A DNA stretch of 64,000 bases, from assembly GCA_026874595.1 (NCBI GenBank), contig CM049306.1:80688142-80752141 (forward strand), read 5' to 3'. How positions within the stretch are numbered: position 1 is the stretch's first letter; each line of letters begins with the position of its first letter. Shown one piece after another: positions 50,396-60,894 of this stretch. A program made the position numbers and the translations under genes. The notes beneath the pieces were generated by a model. That model worked only from the letters and a program-made list of their open reading frames with translations, was not told the DNA's origin and did not search any database. Source of the stretch: Sipunculus nudus (lineage: Eukaryota; Annelida; Sipuncula; Golfingiida; Sipunculidae).

Positions 50396-51367
50396 GTCAG
50401 TAAGCCAAAGGAGGTGGAGCCATACAGGTCAGTGAGACAAAGGGTGCGGAGTCATACAGGTCAGTGAGACAAAGGAGGTAGAATCATTCAGGTCAGTGAG
50501 ACAAAGGAAGCGGATTCAATTAGATCATTGAGACAAAGGAGGTGGATTCATACAGGTCAGTGAGACAAAGGAGGGGGAGCCATACAGTTTAGTATTAGAC
50601 AAAGGGGGTGGAGTTAAACAGGTTAGTAAGATGAAAGAGGTGGGGTCATACAGGTAAGCATTGGACAAAGGAGGTGGAGTTAAACAGGTAAGTAAGATAA
50701 AGGAGGTTAGGTCATACAGATCAGTATGACAAAGAAGGTGGAGTTATACAGGTCAGTGAGACAACGGAGGTGGAGTCAAACAGGTCAGTAAGACAAAGGA
50801 GGTGGAGTTAAACAGGCCAGGGAGACAAAGAAGGTGGAGTAATACAGATCAGTGAGACAAAGGAGGTGGAGTCATACAGGTCAGTATAAGACAAAGGGGG
50901 TGGGGTTAATCAGTTTGGTAAGATAAAGGAGGTGAGGTCATACAGGTCAGTTAGACAAAGGAGGTTGAGTTAAAAAGGTCATTGAGAGAAAGCAGGTGGA
51001 GTCATACAGGTCAGTGAGACAAAGGAGGTGGAGTCATACAGGTCAGTGAGACTAAGGAGTTGGGGTCATTTGGTCACTGTGTCATACGAGATGGAATCAT
51101 ACAGGTCAGTGAGACAAAGAAGGTGGAGCTATACAGGTCAATGTAACAAAGGAGGAGCCATAGAGGTCATTGAGACAAAGGTTGAGGAAGCATTCAGGTC
51201 ATTAAGGGAAAGGGGGTGGAGTCATACAGGTCAGTTAGATAATGGAGGTTCAGCCATACAGGTCAGTGAGACAAAGTTGGTTGAGTTATACAGGTCAGTG
51301 AGACAAATTATATCATGTGTAACATATACTCAGTCGCTTGTGTTTAATGATATATCTCTAAACGTAG

Positions 51368-51481
51368 ATGGCCAACCCGGCGTGTACTGAACTCGAGGTT
51401 GTGATGATGGACTGGCTCGGCAAGATGTTAAATCTACCGCACGACTTCTTGTCGGGAGGCAAAGGAGGTGGAGTCATACAG
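51368..51481 (+). CDS. DDC: DDC exon 3, copy B (best match to family)
   Basis: The same borders as copy A (acceptor ...AAACGTAG, donor GTCAGTAAG), open throughout. It reads [20 protein letters not shown] and ends GGKGGGVIQ, keeping [15 protein letters not shown] and the GGGVIQ loop, so it is the most likely exon used in the main transcript. Inclusion of any one copy keeps the frame. Inclusion of all three would also keep it but insert 76 extra residues. Confidence 0.85.
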
Positions 51482-52423
51482 GTCAGTAAGCCAAAGGAGG
51501 TGGAGCCATACAGGTCAGTGAGACAAAGGAGGTAGATTCATACAGATCAGTGAGACAAAGGAGGTAGAATCATTCAGGTCAGTGAGACAAAGGAAGCGGA
51601 TTCAATTAGATCATTGAGACAAAGGAGGTGGATTCATACAGATCAGTGAGACAAAGGAGTGGGAGTCATACAGTTCAGTATTAGACAAAGGGGGTGGAGT
51701 TAAACAGGTAAGTAAGATAAAGGAGGTGGAGTCATACAGGTAAGCATTGGACAAAGGAGGTGGAGTTAAACAGATAAGTAAGATATAAAGGAGGTTAGGT
51801 CATACAGGTCAGTAAGACAAAGAAGGTGGAGTTATACAGGTCAGTCAGACAACGGAGGTGGAGTCAAACAGGTCAGTAAGACAAAGGAGGTGGAGTTAAA
51901 CAGGCCAGTGAGACAAAGGAGGTGGAGTAATACAGATCAGTAAGACAAAGGAGGTGGAGTCATACAGGTCATTATTAGACAAAGGAGGTGGGGTTAATCA
52001 GGTAGGTAAGATAAAGGAGGTGAGTTCATACAGGTCAGTTAGACAAAGAAGGTTGAGTTAAACAGGTCATTGAGAGAAAGGAGGTGGAGTCATACAGGTC
52101 AGTGAGACTAAGGAGTTGGGGTCATTTGGTCACTGTGTCATACGACATGGAATCATACAGGTCAGTGAGACAAAGAAAGGGGAGCTATACAGTTCAATGT
52201 AACAAAGGAGGAGCCATAGAGGTCATTTAGACAAAGGTGGAGGAAGCATACAGGTCATTAAGGGAAAGGGGGTGGAGTCATACATGTCAGTTAGATAATG
52301 GAGGTTCAGCCATACAGGTCAGTGAGACAAAGTTGGTTGAGTTATACAGGTCAGTGAGACAAATTATATCATGTGTAACATATACTCAGTCGCTTGTGTT
52401 TAATGATATATCTCTAAACGTAG

Positions 52424-52537
52424 ATGGCCAATTCGGCGTGTACTGAACTCGAGGTTGTGATGATGGACTGGCTCGGCAAGATGTTAAATCTACCGCACGA
52501 CTTCTTGTCGGGAGGCAAAGGAGGTGGAGTCATACAG
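52424..52537 (+). CDS. DDC: DDC exon 3, copy C
   Basis: Open 114-base exon with the same acceptor and donor as copy B. The only coding change noted is Pro to Ser in PACTELE ([10 protein letters not shown]); the GGGVIQ loop is intact. It lies 1056 bases after copy B. Confidence 0.78.
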
Positions 52538-53529
52538 GTCAGTAAGCCAAAGGAGGTGGAGCCATACAGGTCAGTGAGACAAAGGGTGCGGAGTCATACA
52601 GGTCAGTGAGACAAAGGAGGTAGAATCATTCAGGTCAGTGAGACAAAGGAAGCCGATTCATACAGACCACTGTGTCATAGGAGAAGGAATCAAACAGGTC
52701 AGTGAGAGAAATTTGGTGGATGGAGTCGTACAGGTTAATGAGACAAATGAGGAGGAGTAGTACAGGTCAGTGAGACAAAGGAGATGGGGTCATACAGGTA
52801 AGTATTGGACAACGGAAGTGGAATTAAACAGGTAAGTAAGATAAAGGAGGTGGGTTCATACAGGTGAGTATTGGACAATTAAGGTGGAGTTAAACAGGTA
52901 AGTAAGATAAAGGCGGTTAGGTCGTACAGGTCAGTAAGACAAAGAAGGTGGGTTCATACAGGTAAGCATTGGAAAAAGGAGGTGGGGTTAAACAGGTTGG
53001 TATGATAAAGGAGGTGAAGTCATACAGGTCAGTTAGTCAAAGGAGGTGGAGTTAAACAGGTCATTGAGAGAAAGGAGGTAGAATCATTCAGGTCAGTGAG
53101 ACAAAGGAAGCGGATTCATACAGATCAATGTGTCATAGGAGGTGGAGTCATACAGATAAGTTAGATAAAGGAGGTGAGGTCATACAGGTCAGTAAGGCAA
53201 AGAAGGTGGAGTTAAACAGGTCAGTGAGACAAAGGAGGTAGAGTCATACAGATCATTGAGACAAAGGAGGTAGATTCATACAGGTCAGTGAGACAAAGGA
53301 GGGGGAGTCATACAGGTCAGTATTAGACAAAGGAGGTGCAGTTGAACAGGTAAGTAAGATAAAGGAGGTGGGGTCATACTGGTAAGCATTGGACAAAGGA
53401 GGTGAAGTTAAACAGGTAAGTAAGATAAAGAAAGTGAGGTCATACAGGTCAGTAAGAGAAAGAAGGTGGAGTTAAACAGGTCAGTGAGACAAAGGAGGTG
53501 GAGTAAAACAGATAAGTAAGAGAAAGGAG

Positions 53530-54090
53530 TTGGAGCTATACAGGTCAATGTAACAAAGGAGGAGTCATAGAGGTCATTGAGACAAAGTTGCAGGAAGCAT
53601 TCAGGTCACTAAGGGAAAGAGGGTGGAGTCATACAGGTCAGTAAGACAAAGGAGGTGGAGTCATACAGGTCAGTAAGAGAAAGGAGGTGGAGTCATTCAG
53701 GTCAGTGAGACAAAGAAGGTTGAGCTATACAGGTCAATGTAACAAAGGAGGAGTCAGAGAGATCATTGAGACAAAGTTGCAGGAAGCATACAGGTCACTA
53801 AGGGAAAGGGGGTGGAGTCATACAGGTCAGTAAGAGAAAAGAGATGGAGTCATACATGTCAGTGAGACAAAGAAGGTTGAGCTATATAGGTCAATGTAAC
53901 AAAGGGAAGTCATAGAGGTCATTGAGACAAAGTTGCAGGAAGTATACAGGTCACTAAGGGAAAGGGGGTGGAGTCATACAGGTCAATTAGATAATGGAGG
54001 TTCAGCCATACAGGTCAGTGAGACAAAGTTGGTGGAGTCATACAGGTCAGTGAGACAAATTACGTGGAGTCATACAGGTTGGAGAGACAA
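53530..54090 (+). repeat. Higher-order repeats of the minisatellite without exon 3
   Basis: GCTATACAGGTCAATGTAAC and the following GGTCATTGAGACAAAG-TGCAGGAAGC recur at about 53535, 53724 and 53881. They match the segment that precedes each exon 3 copy. The last one continues to GATAATGGAGGTTCAGCCAT and CAGACAAATTA-type sequence, but then goes straight into GTGGAGTCATACAG, where the other blocks have the intron end and exon 3. It looks like a fourth block that lost its exon. Confidence 0.7.
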
Positions 54091-54646
54091 AGGTTGTGGA
54101 ATTGGCCACGAGGGCTGTTGCGCGAAGCAGGCGCCAATTGGGAATAAATGTAAGCCGGGCCGTGTAGATTGGATGGGCGAATTAGGACCTTACAGACCAG
54201 AAGTGGGTGTGACAAAGTATTGCTTTACAGTCTAGATGGGCAAATTATGAACATACAGGTTATAGTGAGGCAAGTAATTTGTAAAATCTGGAATTTAAAC
54301 GGAATTTTAATGAGCATTGAAAGTAAACTTTGATCAAAATTCTCTGTGATTCTCTGTGATGTCTCAGATGAAGGGACAGGTACAAAATATATATTGAAAA
54401 TGTATATTGTTGCTGGTTGGTTATCATTATTATTGAGTAGGTGAATAAATAAGCAATAACCCTAGAAATCGCCTTCATCTATAAACGCTGTGATTTATGA
54501 CGGGGTTAAATGTTCTGTATTTTTTCTTCTAAATGACTTAAATATACTTAACTTTTAGAACTGCACATCCATGAAGGATCTTCAAGAAATAATTGTTTTC
54601 ATGAATGTTTTCCCAAACGATTCCTTACTGTACCAAACCTTCAAAG

Positions 54647-54781
54647 GGAACAGCTAGTGAAGTTATACTTGTAACCATGCTGGGCGCCAGAAACCGGGTG
54701 CTGCGCGAGAATCGGGAAGAACTCAGGACGAAAGAAGACTCAGAAATCATGGGGAAGCTGGTAGCCTACTGCTCTGACCAG
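54647..54781 (+). CDS. DDC: DDC exon 4
   Basis: Acceptor ACCTTCAAAG, donor GTACGT, 135 bases, phase 0. It reads GTASEVILVTMLGARNRVLR at the start and ends MGKLVAYCSDQ. The GTASE segment continues the loop from exon 3 (GGGVIQ-GTASE), a conserved substrate-binding stretch. Confidence 0.92.
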
Positions 54782-55039
54782 GTACGTATTACTGAAAACT
54801 TAATGATATGACCAGGTGCGATCGGTGGAACTTCCTGTTGAACAACTAACCGTGCTACTTATGTTCCGTATAATTATTCTAAAACTAGGTTATCTTACAG
54901 CTTGTGCTTAAATTTGACAAGGTAACCTCTCAGCTGATTTATTCCTCTGACCAGATAACATGTCCGTTGGTAATCAAAGTAATATGTAAACCGGTCCATT
55001 CTCTGTTACCTTACGGTTTGCCCGCTGTTGTGTCCGGGT

Positions 55040-55690
55040 TATGCTCTATATGCATAGCCTCACAGCTGACAGTCTAATGCTCTGACAACATTACCGCACA
55101 GTTGGCAGTCTAATGCTCAGACAACTTAACCGTACAGCTTGCGGTCTAATGCTCAGACAACATAACAGTACATCTGGTGGTCTAATGATCTAAGTACATA
55201 TCATTACAACTGGTTATCTTATGCTCTGACGACATAACCTTATATCTGGCGGTCTAATGATCTGACGACATAATCTTACAGCTGGCTGTGTAATGCTCTT
55301 ATGACATAACCGTACAGCTGGAGGTATATTGCTCAGACGACATAACCGTATATCTTGGGATCTAATGCTCTGACGTCAAAACCGTTCAGGAAGAGGTCTA
55401 ATGCTCTTATAGCCTTACATTTTGAGGGTTTATGCTCTGACGACATTATCTTACAGCTGGCGGTCTAACGCTCTTATGACATAATCTTACAGCTGGCGGT
55501 CTAATGCTCTTATGACATAACCGTGCAGCTGGAGGTATATTGCTCAGACGACATAACCGTACATCTTGACGTCTAATGCTCTGACGTCAAAACCGTTCAG
55601 GAAGGGGTCTAACGCTCTTATGGCATAACCGTTCAGCTGAGGTCTAATGCTTTGACGACATAACCTTAGAACAGATAGTCTAATGCTCCG
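55040..55690 (+). repeat. 36-bp minisatellite in intron 4
   Basis: TCTAATGCTCTGACGACATA, then ACCGTACAGCTGGCGG, repeats at 36-base spacing (55075, 55111, 55147, 55183, 55219 and on), about 18 diverged units. The core CTAATGCTCTGAC resembles CTACTGCTCTGACCAG at the end of exon 4. A short ATT/TTA run follows (about 55740-55770). Confidence 0.85.
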
Positions 55691-55791
55691 GCCACATGTT
55701 GTGATTTGATCAATAATACTACTACAACTACTACTACTGCTAATTATTATTATTATTATTATATTATTATTATTGGGTTAATTATCTGTAG

Positions 55792-55935
55792 GCACACTCG
55801 TCAGTAGAACGAGCTGGTCTATTGGCGGCGATGAAAATCCATAAAGTTGAGAGCGATGAGAAATGCTGTATGCGAGGGGATGCTCTGGCTGACGCCATTA
55901 ACCAGGACAAACAACGAGGACTTGTACCATTTTAT
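55792..55935 (+). CDS. DDC: DDC exon 5
   Basis: Acceptor GGTTAATTATCTGTAG, donor GTAGGA, 144 bases, phase 0. It reads AHSSVERAGLLAAMKIHKVE to QRGLVPFY. The His at position 2 (about residue 190) is the base-stacking active-site histidine. In insect aldehyde-synthase relatives it is Asn, so this favours a true decarboxylase. Confidence 0.93.
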
Positions 55936-56455
55936 GTAGGATTTTCGAATCTTATTCGTATATAGAAGTTAGTATATTGAAAAAATGTATTAAGTAATAG
56001 CTTCAATATTATATAATTTTTATTACATTAATCATTACAATAATTACAGCATCAAAATGTTGTACTGATTTCGTACACCAAATCGAAGTGGCAATTAGCG
56101 AACAATATTTTCATAAAGCATAATGACAAAGGCCTAGTAAGATTCCTTTTAGAAATAATATAAACTTTGATGGGGAATATTACTACGGGATTCTTCATAT
56201 CCCCATACCTTTTTTTAAAAATTCAAACGTAAATTTAGTACGTGTTATAGCCTATTTTATCAACAGTGTTAAGAAATATTTGGTTATAAAGACTTTTAAA
56301 TAGCAGTAGTAGTATAATTATGATATTCTATAATTGTATACCCTGTACACGCTTCTCCTTTGACATTAAGAACATTGATGGAATTTGAATAGTCAGGCAT
56401 ATGCCCATAACGGTACGTGAAGTTTATGATTTATATTTGGATTTCTGTTCTGCAG

Positions 56456-56522
56456 GCGGTTGCCACATTAGGTACCACGCCGTCCTGTGCCTTTGACAAG
56501 CTTAAAGAGATAGGACCTGTGT
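56456..56522 (+). CDS. DDC: DDC exon 6
   Basis: Acceptor TTTCTGTTCTGCAG, donor GTAAGT, 67 bases, phase 0 in and phase 1 out. It reads AVATLGTTPSCAFDKLKEIG then PV; the remaining T joins GT of the next exon to make Cys. ATLGTT contains the threonine that contacts PLP in the family. Confidence 0.92.
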
Positions 56523-56679
56523 GTAAGTAAATACCGATACTGACTGGTTTAAATGACTGAATAATCTATAGGCTTACAACTCAGATTTTTTGGCTGAAAT
56601 GTTATACTTTCCAAGCATTAGGTATGTATTAATTGTAATTCTCTCATATTAAACGACCTCATCCCTTCGTGAACTCAAC

Positions 56680-56683
<4 letters not shown>

Positions 56684-56750
<67 letters not shown>
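56684..56750. repeat. TA microsatellite in intron 6
   Basis: About 66 bases of alternating T and A. Similar TA runs lie in other introns of this gene (49326-49379, 60837-60891) and at 63235-63266. Confidence 0.95.
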
Positions 56751-56754
<4 letters not shown>

Positions 56755-57246
56755 AAGGAACAGCACTCTGTTTATATCGATCGGACCAACCTAAGGCCAC
56801 AACAATAATAAAAATTGTTCTGTGGAGTACGACTCTTCATAAATTAGATGTTGTGTTATTGAGCACCAAAGCCTCTGTACTCTTGGCACATATGATTGGT
56901 GCTGTGCCTCTTTCCTACAGTTTTATAATATCAAACAGTTCATGGTAAAATGAAATATTTGAAATAGTATTATATAATAATTTATGACCCAAAATAAGTA
57001 GAACAAAACATGTTTGTTTGGCCTCATAATGGATTTTTATTTTTCATGTTTATAATGCCATTGGATAGAAGTTTCAAGTCGCAACACCCTAGTTGCTACC
57101 AGATATTTCCCCTCAATATTAAAACGTAAGCAATTAATCCGGAGTGAATAAATAAATATTCAGAAAACAAGAAACCATGGCCCACGGATATGTTGGAGTC
57201 GGTTATCTCACTGCAGGTCAATATTTTCTTGATATTTTTCTTTCAG

Positions 57247-57341
57247 GTAATAGAGAAAATGTATGGCTTCATATAGACGCCGCCTATGCCGGGTCTGCCT
57301 TCATATGTCCCGAGTTTAGACCGCTGCTTGATGGTGTGGAG
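57247..57341 (+). CDS. DDC: DDC exon 7
   Basis: Acceptor TTTTTCTTTCAG, donor GTATTC (weaker), 95 bases, phase 1 in and 0 out. After the split Cys it reads [20 protein letters not shown] and [11 protein letters not shown]. The Asp of DAAYAG pairs with the PLP ring nitrogen. Confidence 0.94.
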
Positions 57342-57807
57342 GTATTCAAATTCCACATATCCCTACTATGACTGTGATGATACATTCTGATATTAAGTCA
57401 GTACATGTATAACCTTTTTCCGATGGAAAGACACGTTTGACGTTTACAAATAGTATCCCACCGACATATAGGGAATGTTATGTGCAACGTCAAAGTCGTT
57501 TTGTAAAGTCTAAAACTTATTTGTTTTCCAGATTCATCAGTCAGACCGATAACAGATTTTTAATTTCAATATATGAATTTGTGAATAGAAGGAGGTAGCT
57601 CCTAAAACTAAAATCTGTTTTTATGTTCTTATCTGAAGGGAGTCCTACAATGTGTTGAAGGCAAACATATATATTTTAATTTAAATGATTAATTGTCGTT
57701 TTAATAGGTGAATGTCCCTTTTAATCCATTTTTCATCTTCACCTAACTAGTTTGATCTCAGTACACTTTTTCTTTTTGTGTTATTTGATGAAGACTTTTG
57801 CTTACAG

Positions 57808-57875
57808 CTTGCAGATTCTTTCAACTTTAACGCTCACAAATGGATGCTGGTAAACTTTGATTGCTCGGCCATGTG
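57808..57875 (+). CDS. DDC: DDC exon 8 with PLP lysine
   Basis: Acceptor TTTTGCTTACAG, donor GTAAGT, 68 bases, phase 0 in and 2 out. It reads [20 protein letters not shown] and AM; TG then joins G of exon 9 to make Trp. Lys of HKW (about residue 301) forms the Schiff base with PLP. The usual Pro before His (NPHKW) is Ala here, a mild change. Confidence 0.93.
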
Positions 57876-57894
57876 GTAAGTATGCTTTTAGATC

Positions 57895-58200
57895 GGCTTC
57901 TGTGACTCAGGAGTAAAGCACAAGACTCAAAGCCGGAAGGTCGTGAGTTCAAATCTCAACCGAAAAGCGCAGAGATTTTACGCGGTCGGCCCACCGCTCT
58001 GCTGGCTTAATGGGAAGACTGTGCCACACGGCCATGTATCACTCACAATCGAGTGCGTCTTTGGGGGGGGGGGGGGGTCCTCGGTTTTATGACCAAATAA
58101 TGGGCTTTTGTTACACACCAAGGAATCGCAGGTGAGGTAGACACCGGGCCTGAGTGACGCAAGGATACAAAATTAAAGCAAGTACTACTGCACTGTCAAG
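57895..58200 (+). mobile_element. tRNA-derived SINE in intron 8
   Basis: The head resembles a tRNA: GTGACTCAGGAGTAAAGCAC could be an A box and GTCGTGAGTTCAAATCTCAA a B box (GGTTCAANNCC-like) about 45 bases further. A GC-richer tail with a run of G near 58062-58076 follows and ends near CAAAATTAAAG. No coding potential. Confidence 0.6.
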
Positions 58201-58478
58201 AAGTCCCAAGCAGAAATGGAAACTCTGCAAAAGAACATAGTAAGGGTTAGAACTAGATAAGTTAGTATTTATAAAATGGAGGTGGTGACCTCCACTAAAA
58301 GTCTTTAAAGCTATGTTTTCTGTATTTACATTTTTGCCTCCGCCAGGAGGGTATGCGTTTCTTCCCCGTCCGTGTGTGTGTTTGTGTGTGTTTTTTGTAT
58401 GTTTGTTCTAAACCTAACTGACGCAATCTTTAAAAATATCAGTTGTATAATATTAAAGTAACTGATAAACTTTCACAG

Positions 58479-58569
58479 GGTTAAAGACTCCTCTCAGATT
58501 GTGGATGCCTTCAATGTAGACCCGCTGTATTTAAAACATGATTACCAGGACCAAGCCCCAGACTTCAGG
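58479..58569 (+). CDS. DDC: DDC exon 9 with catalytic loop
   Basis: Acceptor AACTTTCACAG, donor GTAAGC, 91 bases, phase 2 in and 0 out. After the split Trp it reads VKDSSQIVDAFNVDPLYLKH and DYQDQAPDFR. Tyr of LYLKH (about residue 330) is the loop tyrosine needed for decarboxylation; Phe here would suggest an aldehyde synthase. Confidence 0.93.
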
Positions 58570-58686
58570 GTAAGCATGAAACGATAACACACACACAAAC
58601 ACGCACAACACAACCAGAAAAAATATGTGTATACAGTGAACCTCTAATTGTGGCCACTTCTATAAACGGTGCCCATATAATAGAGG

Positions 58687-58724
<38 letters not shown>

Positions 58725-60834
58725 CCAACGGCGGATCTGGAGGGGTGCATTGCTGTCTCGTATACGTTATATGGCCTTTCATCTAAATTTCACCATGGAT
58801 ATTACCTGAGATAATTTTTATCTCAAACTGATTCCCTTCCTAATTCTCCTACACTAACCTTATTATATTTTAAGAGAATCCCAGCAATACCAATGACTGA
58901 AAACGCCTTTTGGGCAATGAGTGGTCAGTCAAAAGGCTGCATAACGCCATACCTTTCTATGGGAATAATGCCTCCCCTATACTATCGACAACTATTACGT
59001 GTACATAAATATCTTCATATTTACAGTCAAGCAGCCCTAAGGCCAATTAAAAATGTAATAAGGCATAGGTTAAGATCTGATACTTGCATACACCATATAG
59101 TTTACATTGATCTTTAAATATTGCCATTCTAATTTTATTCAGTTTGGACAGTAACACATATATCGGCAAGTCAAACCTCCTACTTTAGAGAATATTGTTT
59201 CCGGCGAAATTCTTACCCATATTGTATGGATATTTCATGTATAAGTTGAATACATCAACAGGTGAATGTAGGTGTTGGAAGGTATAGTTGCATAAAAAAA
59301 GTCAAGTTTGCCGAGAAGAGTATTTGCAAAGTTTCACAATCGTCATAATACAAAATCTGTAGTAGTCGTGAATAGCGCAGCTCTCACAGATGTTGTAGTA
59401 TGAAGGGGAATTTCAGCATCTTTAACAGTGTGTTGGGTTTCCCACACGGTTCGTACAGATTTGGTGTAAGGAATTTTGATGAAACAGTTTTATAAAAAAA
59501 AGTTTAGGGTCTCCTTATTGTCCAATCTTTCTGTCTTTTATTTTATACAAAAGTAACTTTCAGTGCAGCTTTACTTTAAAATAAAGTAAGTTTTTAAATA
59601 TTTTTTCAATGAAGTTGTTATTTTATTTCAAATGTTTTAAAGATTCTTATTTTTTTTTTGCCGTTATCGTGCCAAAGGGGCGGGGGGGGGGCTAGTTATT
59701 TTATCTGCCACTAGAGGGCAGAGCGATTAAAGTTGTAAAATCTGCGGGTTTTTCTTTTTCCGTTGTTAATGATAGATGTTCTTTCCGTTGTTCATGATAG
59801 TTGTTCTTACGATTAATATAAAACGGGGGTAATTTCTCCCTGCTAAACCGTCAAATTGCTTTTACCATGGCATATATCTTAACCTAAAGAAGGCCTCAAT
59901 CATAAAACTAGATTAATAATTATTCAATAAGATTTTATTTTTAATTAATTTCTCCCTTTGATAATTCTATTACAAATCAAATGTATAAGTTTGAGTTTTA
60001 CAAGACGTTTTAAATTCTCTCTTTGATCATTCTATGCTGTTCAGCCTAATTTTTTTAAATGTTACCTGGTGCTGACGTATGTATTAGTAAATAGGTGAAA
60101 TATACAGATATAATGGAGGATATATAGACGGAGAGCAGATAGATGGAAATAATTTGTTCATGGGCCGTCACTTCAGGACACGTGGGAATACCCTTTCTGT
60201 GCTGCATATATTCGGAGGTCAGGAATAAATAATAATGTATCGTTGTCTGTAGAGTAGGTCCCTTCTCAAAGGGATAATAAATTCTACGGAGTTTTCCAGA
60301 GCCCATTGGCACATGTTCTGGGGGCTTTAATTTTAGCAGTAAGGCGTATATTGAGTGGATTTATTGAACATTCAGTAATAATATATTCACAGAATATTAA
60401 TATAATATATTTCTTATTCTGTGATACTATATTATTGAAGTTCAATTGATTTACGCCATGGCTTATCATAATGGAATAACTTTTACCGAACTGCAACAAA
60501 ATTGGACAAGCTGATTCGATGTGCTGTCGATAACATGGCATGCGGCTGGACTGGCGTGGTATCCCAGACGAGATAGCCATTTAGGGCCCGGGCGCCGGCC
60601 GTCACGTCAAAGTGCTCATGCCATGCGTCTTGTCCTTTTGTTTCTCGGTATTTTTATATTTAAGTCCCCCAGGAACCGACCAGGGATGTGCCACGTAGCT
60701 GTTCAACATGACAATCTGCGTCGCCGGTCTATCGGCAACCCTCGGATATCATCGGAATGGGGAGGATAAATGCTGCCCATATCCTAAAAATGTCAAAATA
60801 AAACGGATATCATCGTTATCGGAACATCCGACAT

Positions 60835-60894
<60 letters not shown>

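Larger units (their letters stand above)
49567..54275 (+). repeat. 32-bp minisatellite derived from the exon 3 splice donor, with triplicated exon 3
   Basis: The unit is GGAGGTGGAGTCATACAG, then GTCAGTGAGACAAA, 32 bases. The first part equals the last 18 bases of exon 3 (Gly-Gly-Gly-Val-Ile-Gln) and the second part equals the intron 3 donor and the bases before the next GGAGG. About 4.7 kb is filled with well over 100 units, many ending CAG|GTCAGTGAG or CAG|GTAAGTAAG. Longer blocks of about 1.07 kb, each with an exon 3 copy, are repeated within it. The unit length is not a multiple of 3, so long frames here are artefacts. Confidence 0.93.

Noticed and set aside
49942-51390. Open frames of 100-120 codons with SYRSVRQ- and HTGQ-type repeats (49942-50304, 51028-51390, 53933-54235)
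   Set aside because: They are translations of the 32-bp minisatellite. The unit is not a multiple of three, splice sites cut them, and only the exon 3 segment is conserved coding sequence.
57895-57965. A functional tRNA gene
   Set aside because: Only A- and B-box-like parts match. There is no paired acceptor stem, and the sequence continues as a SINE body.
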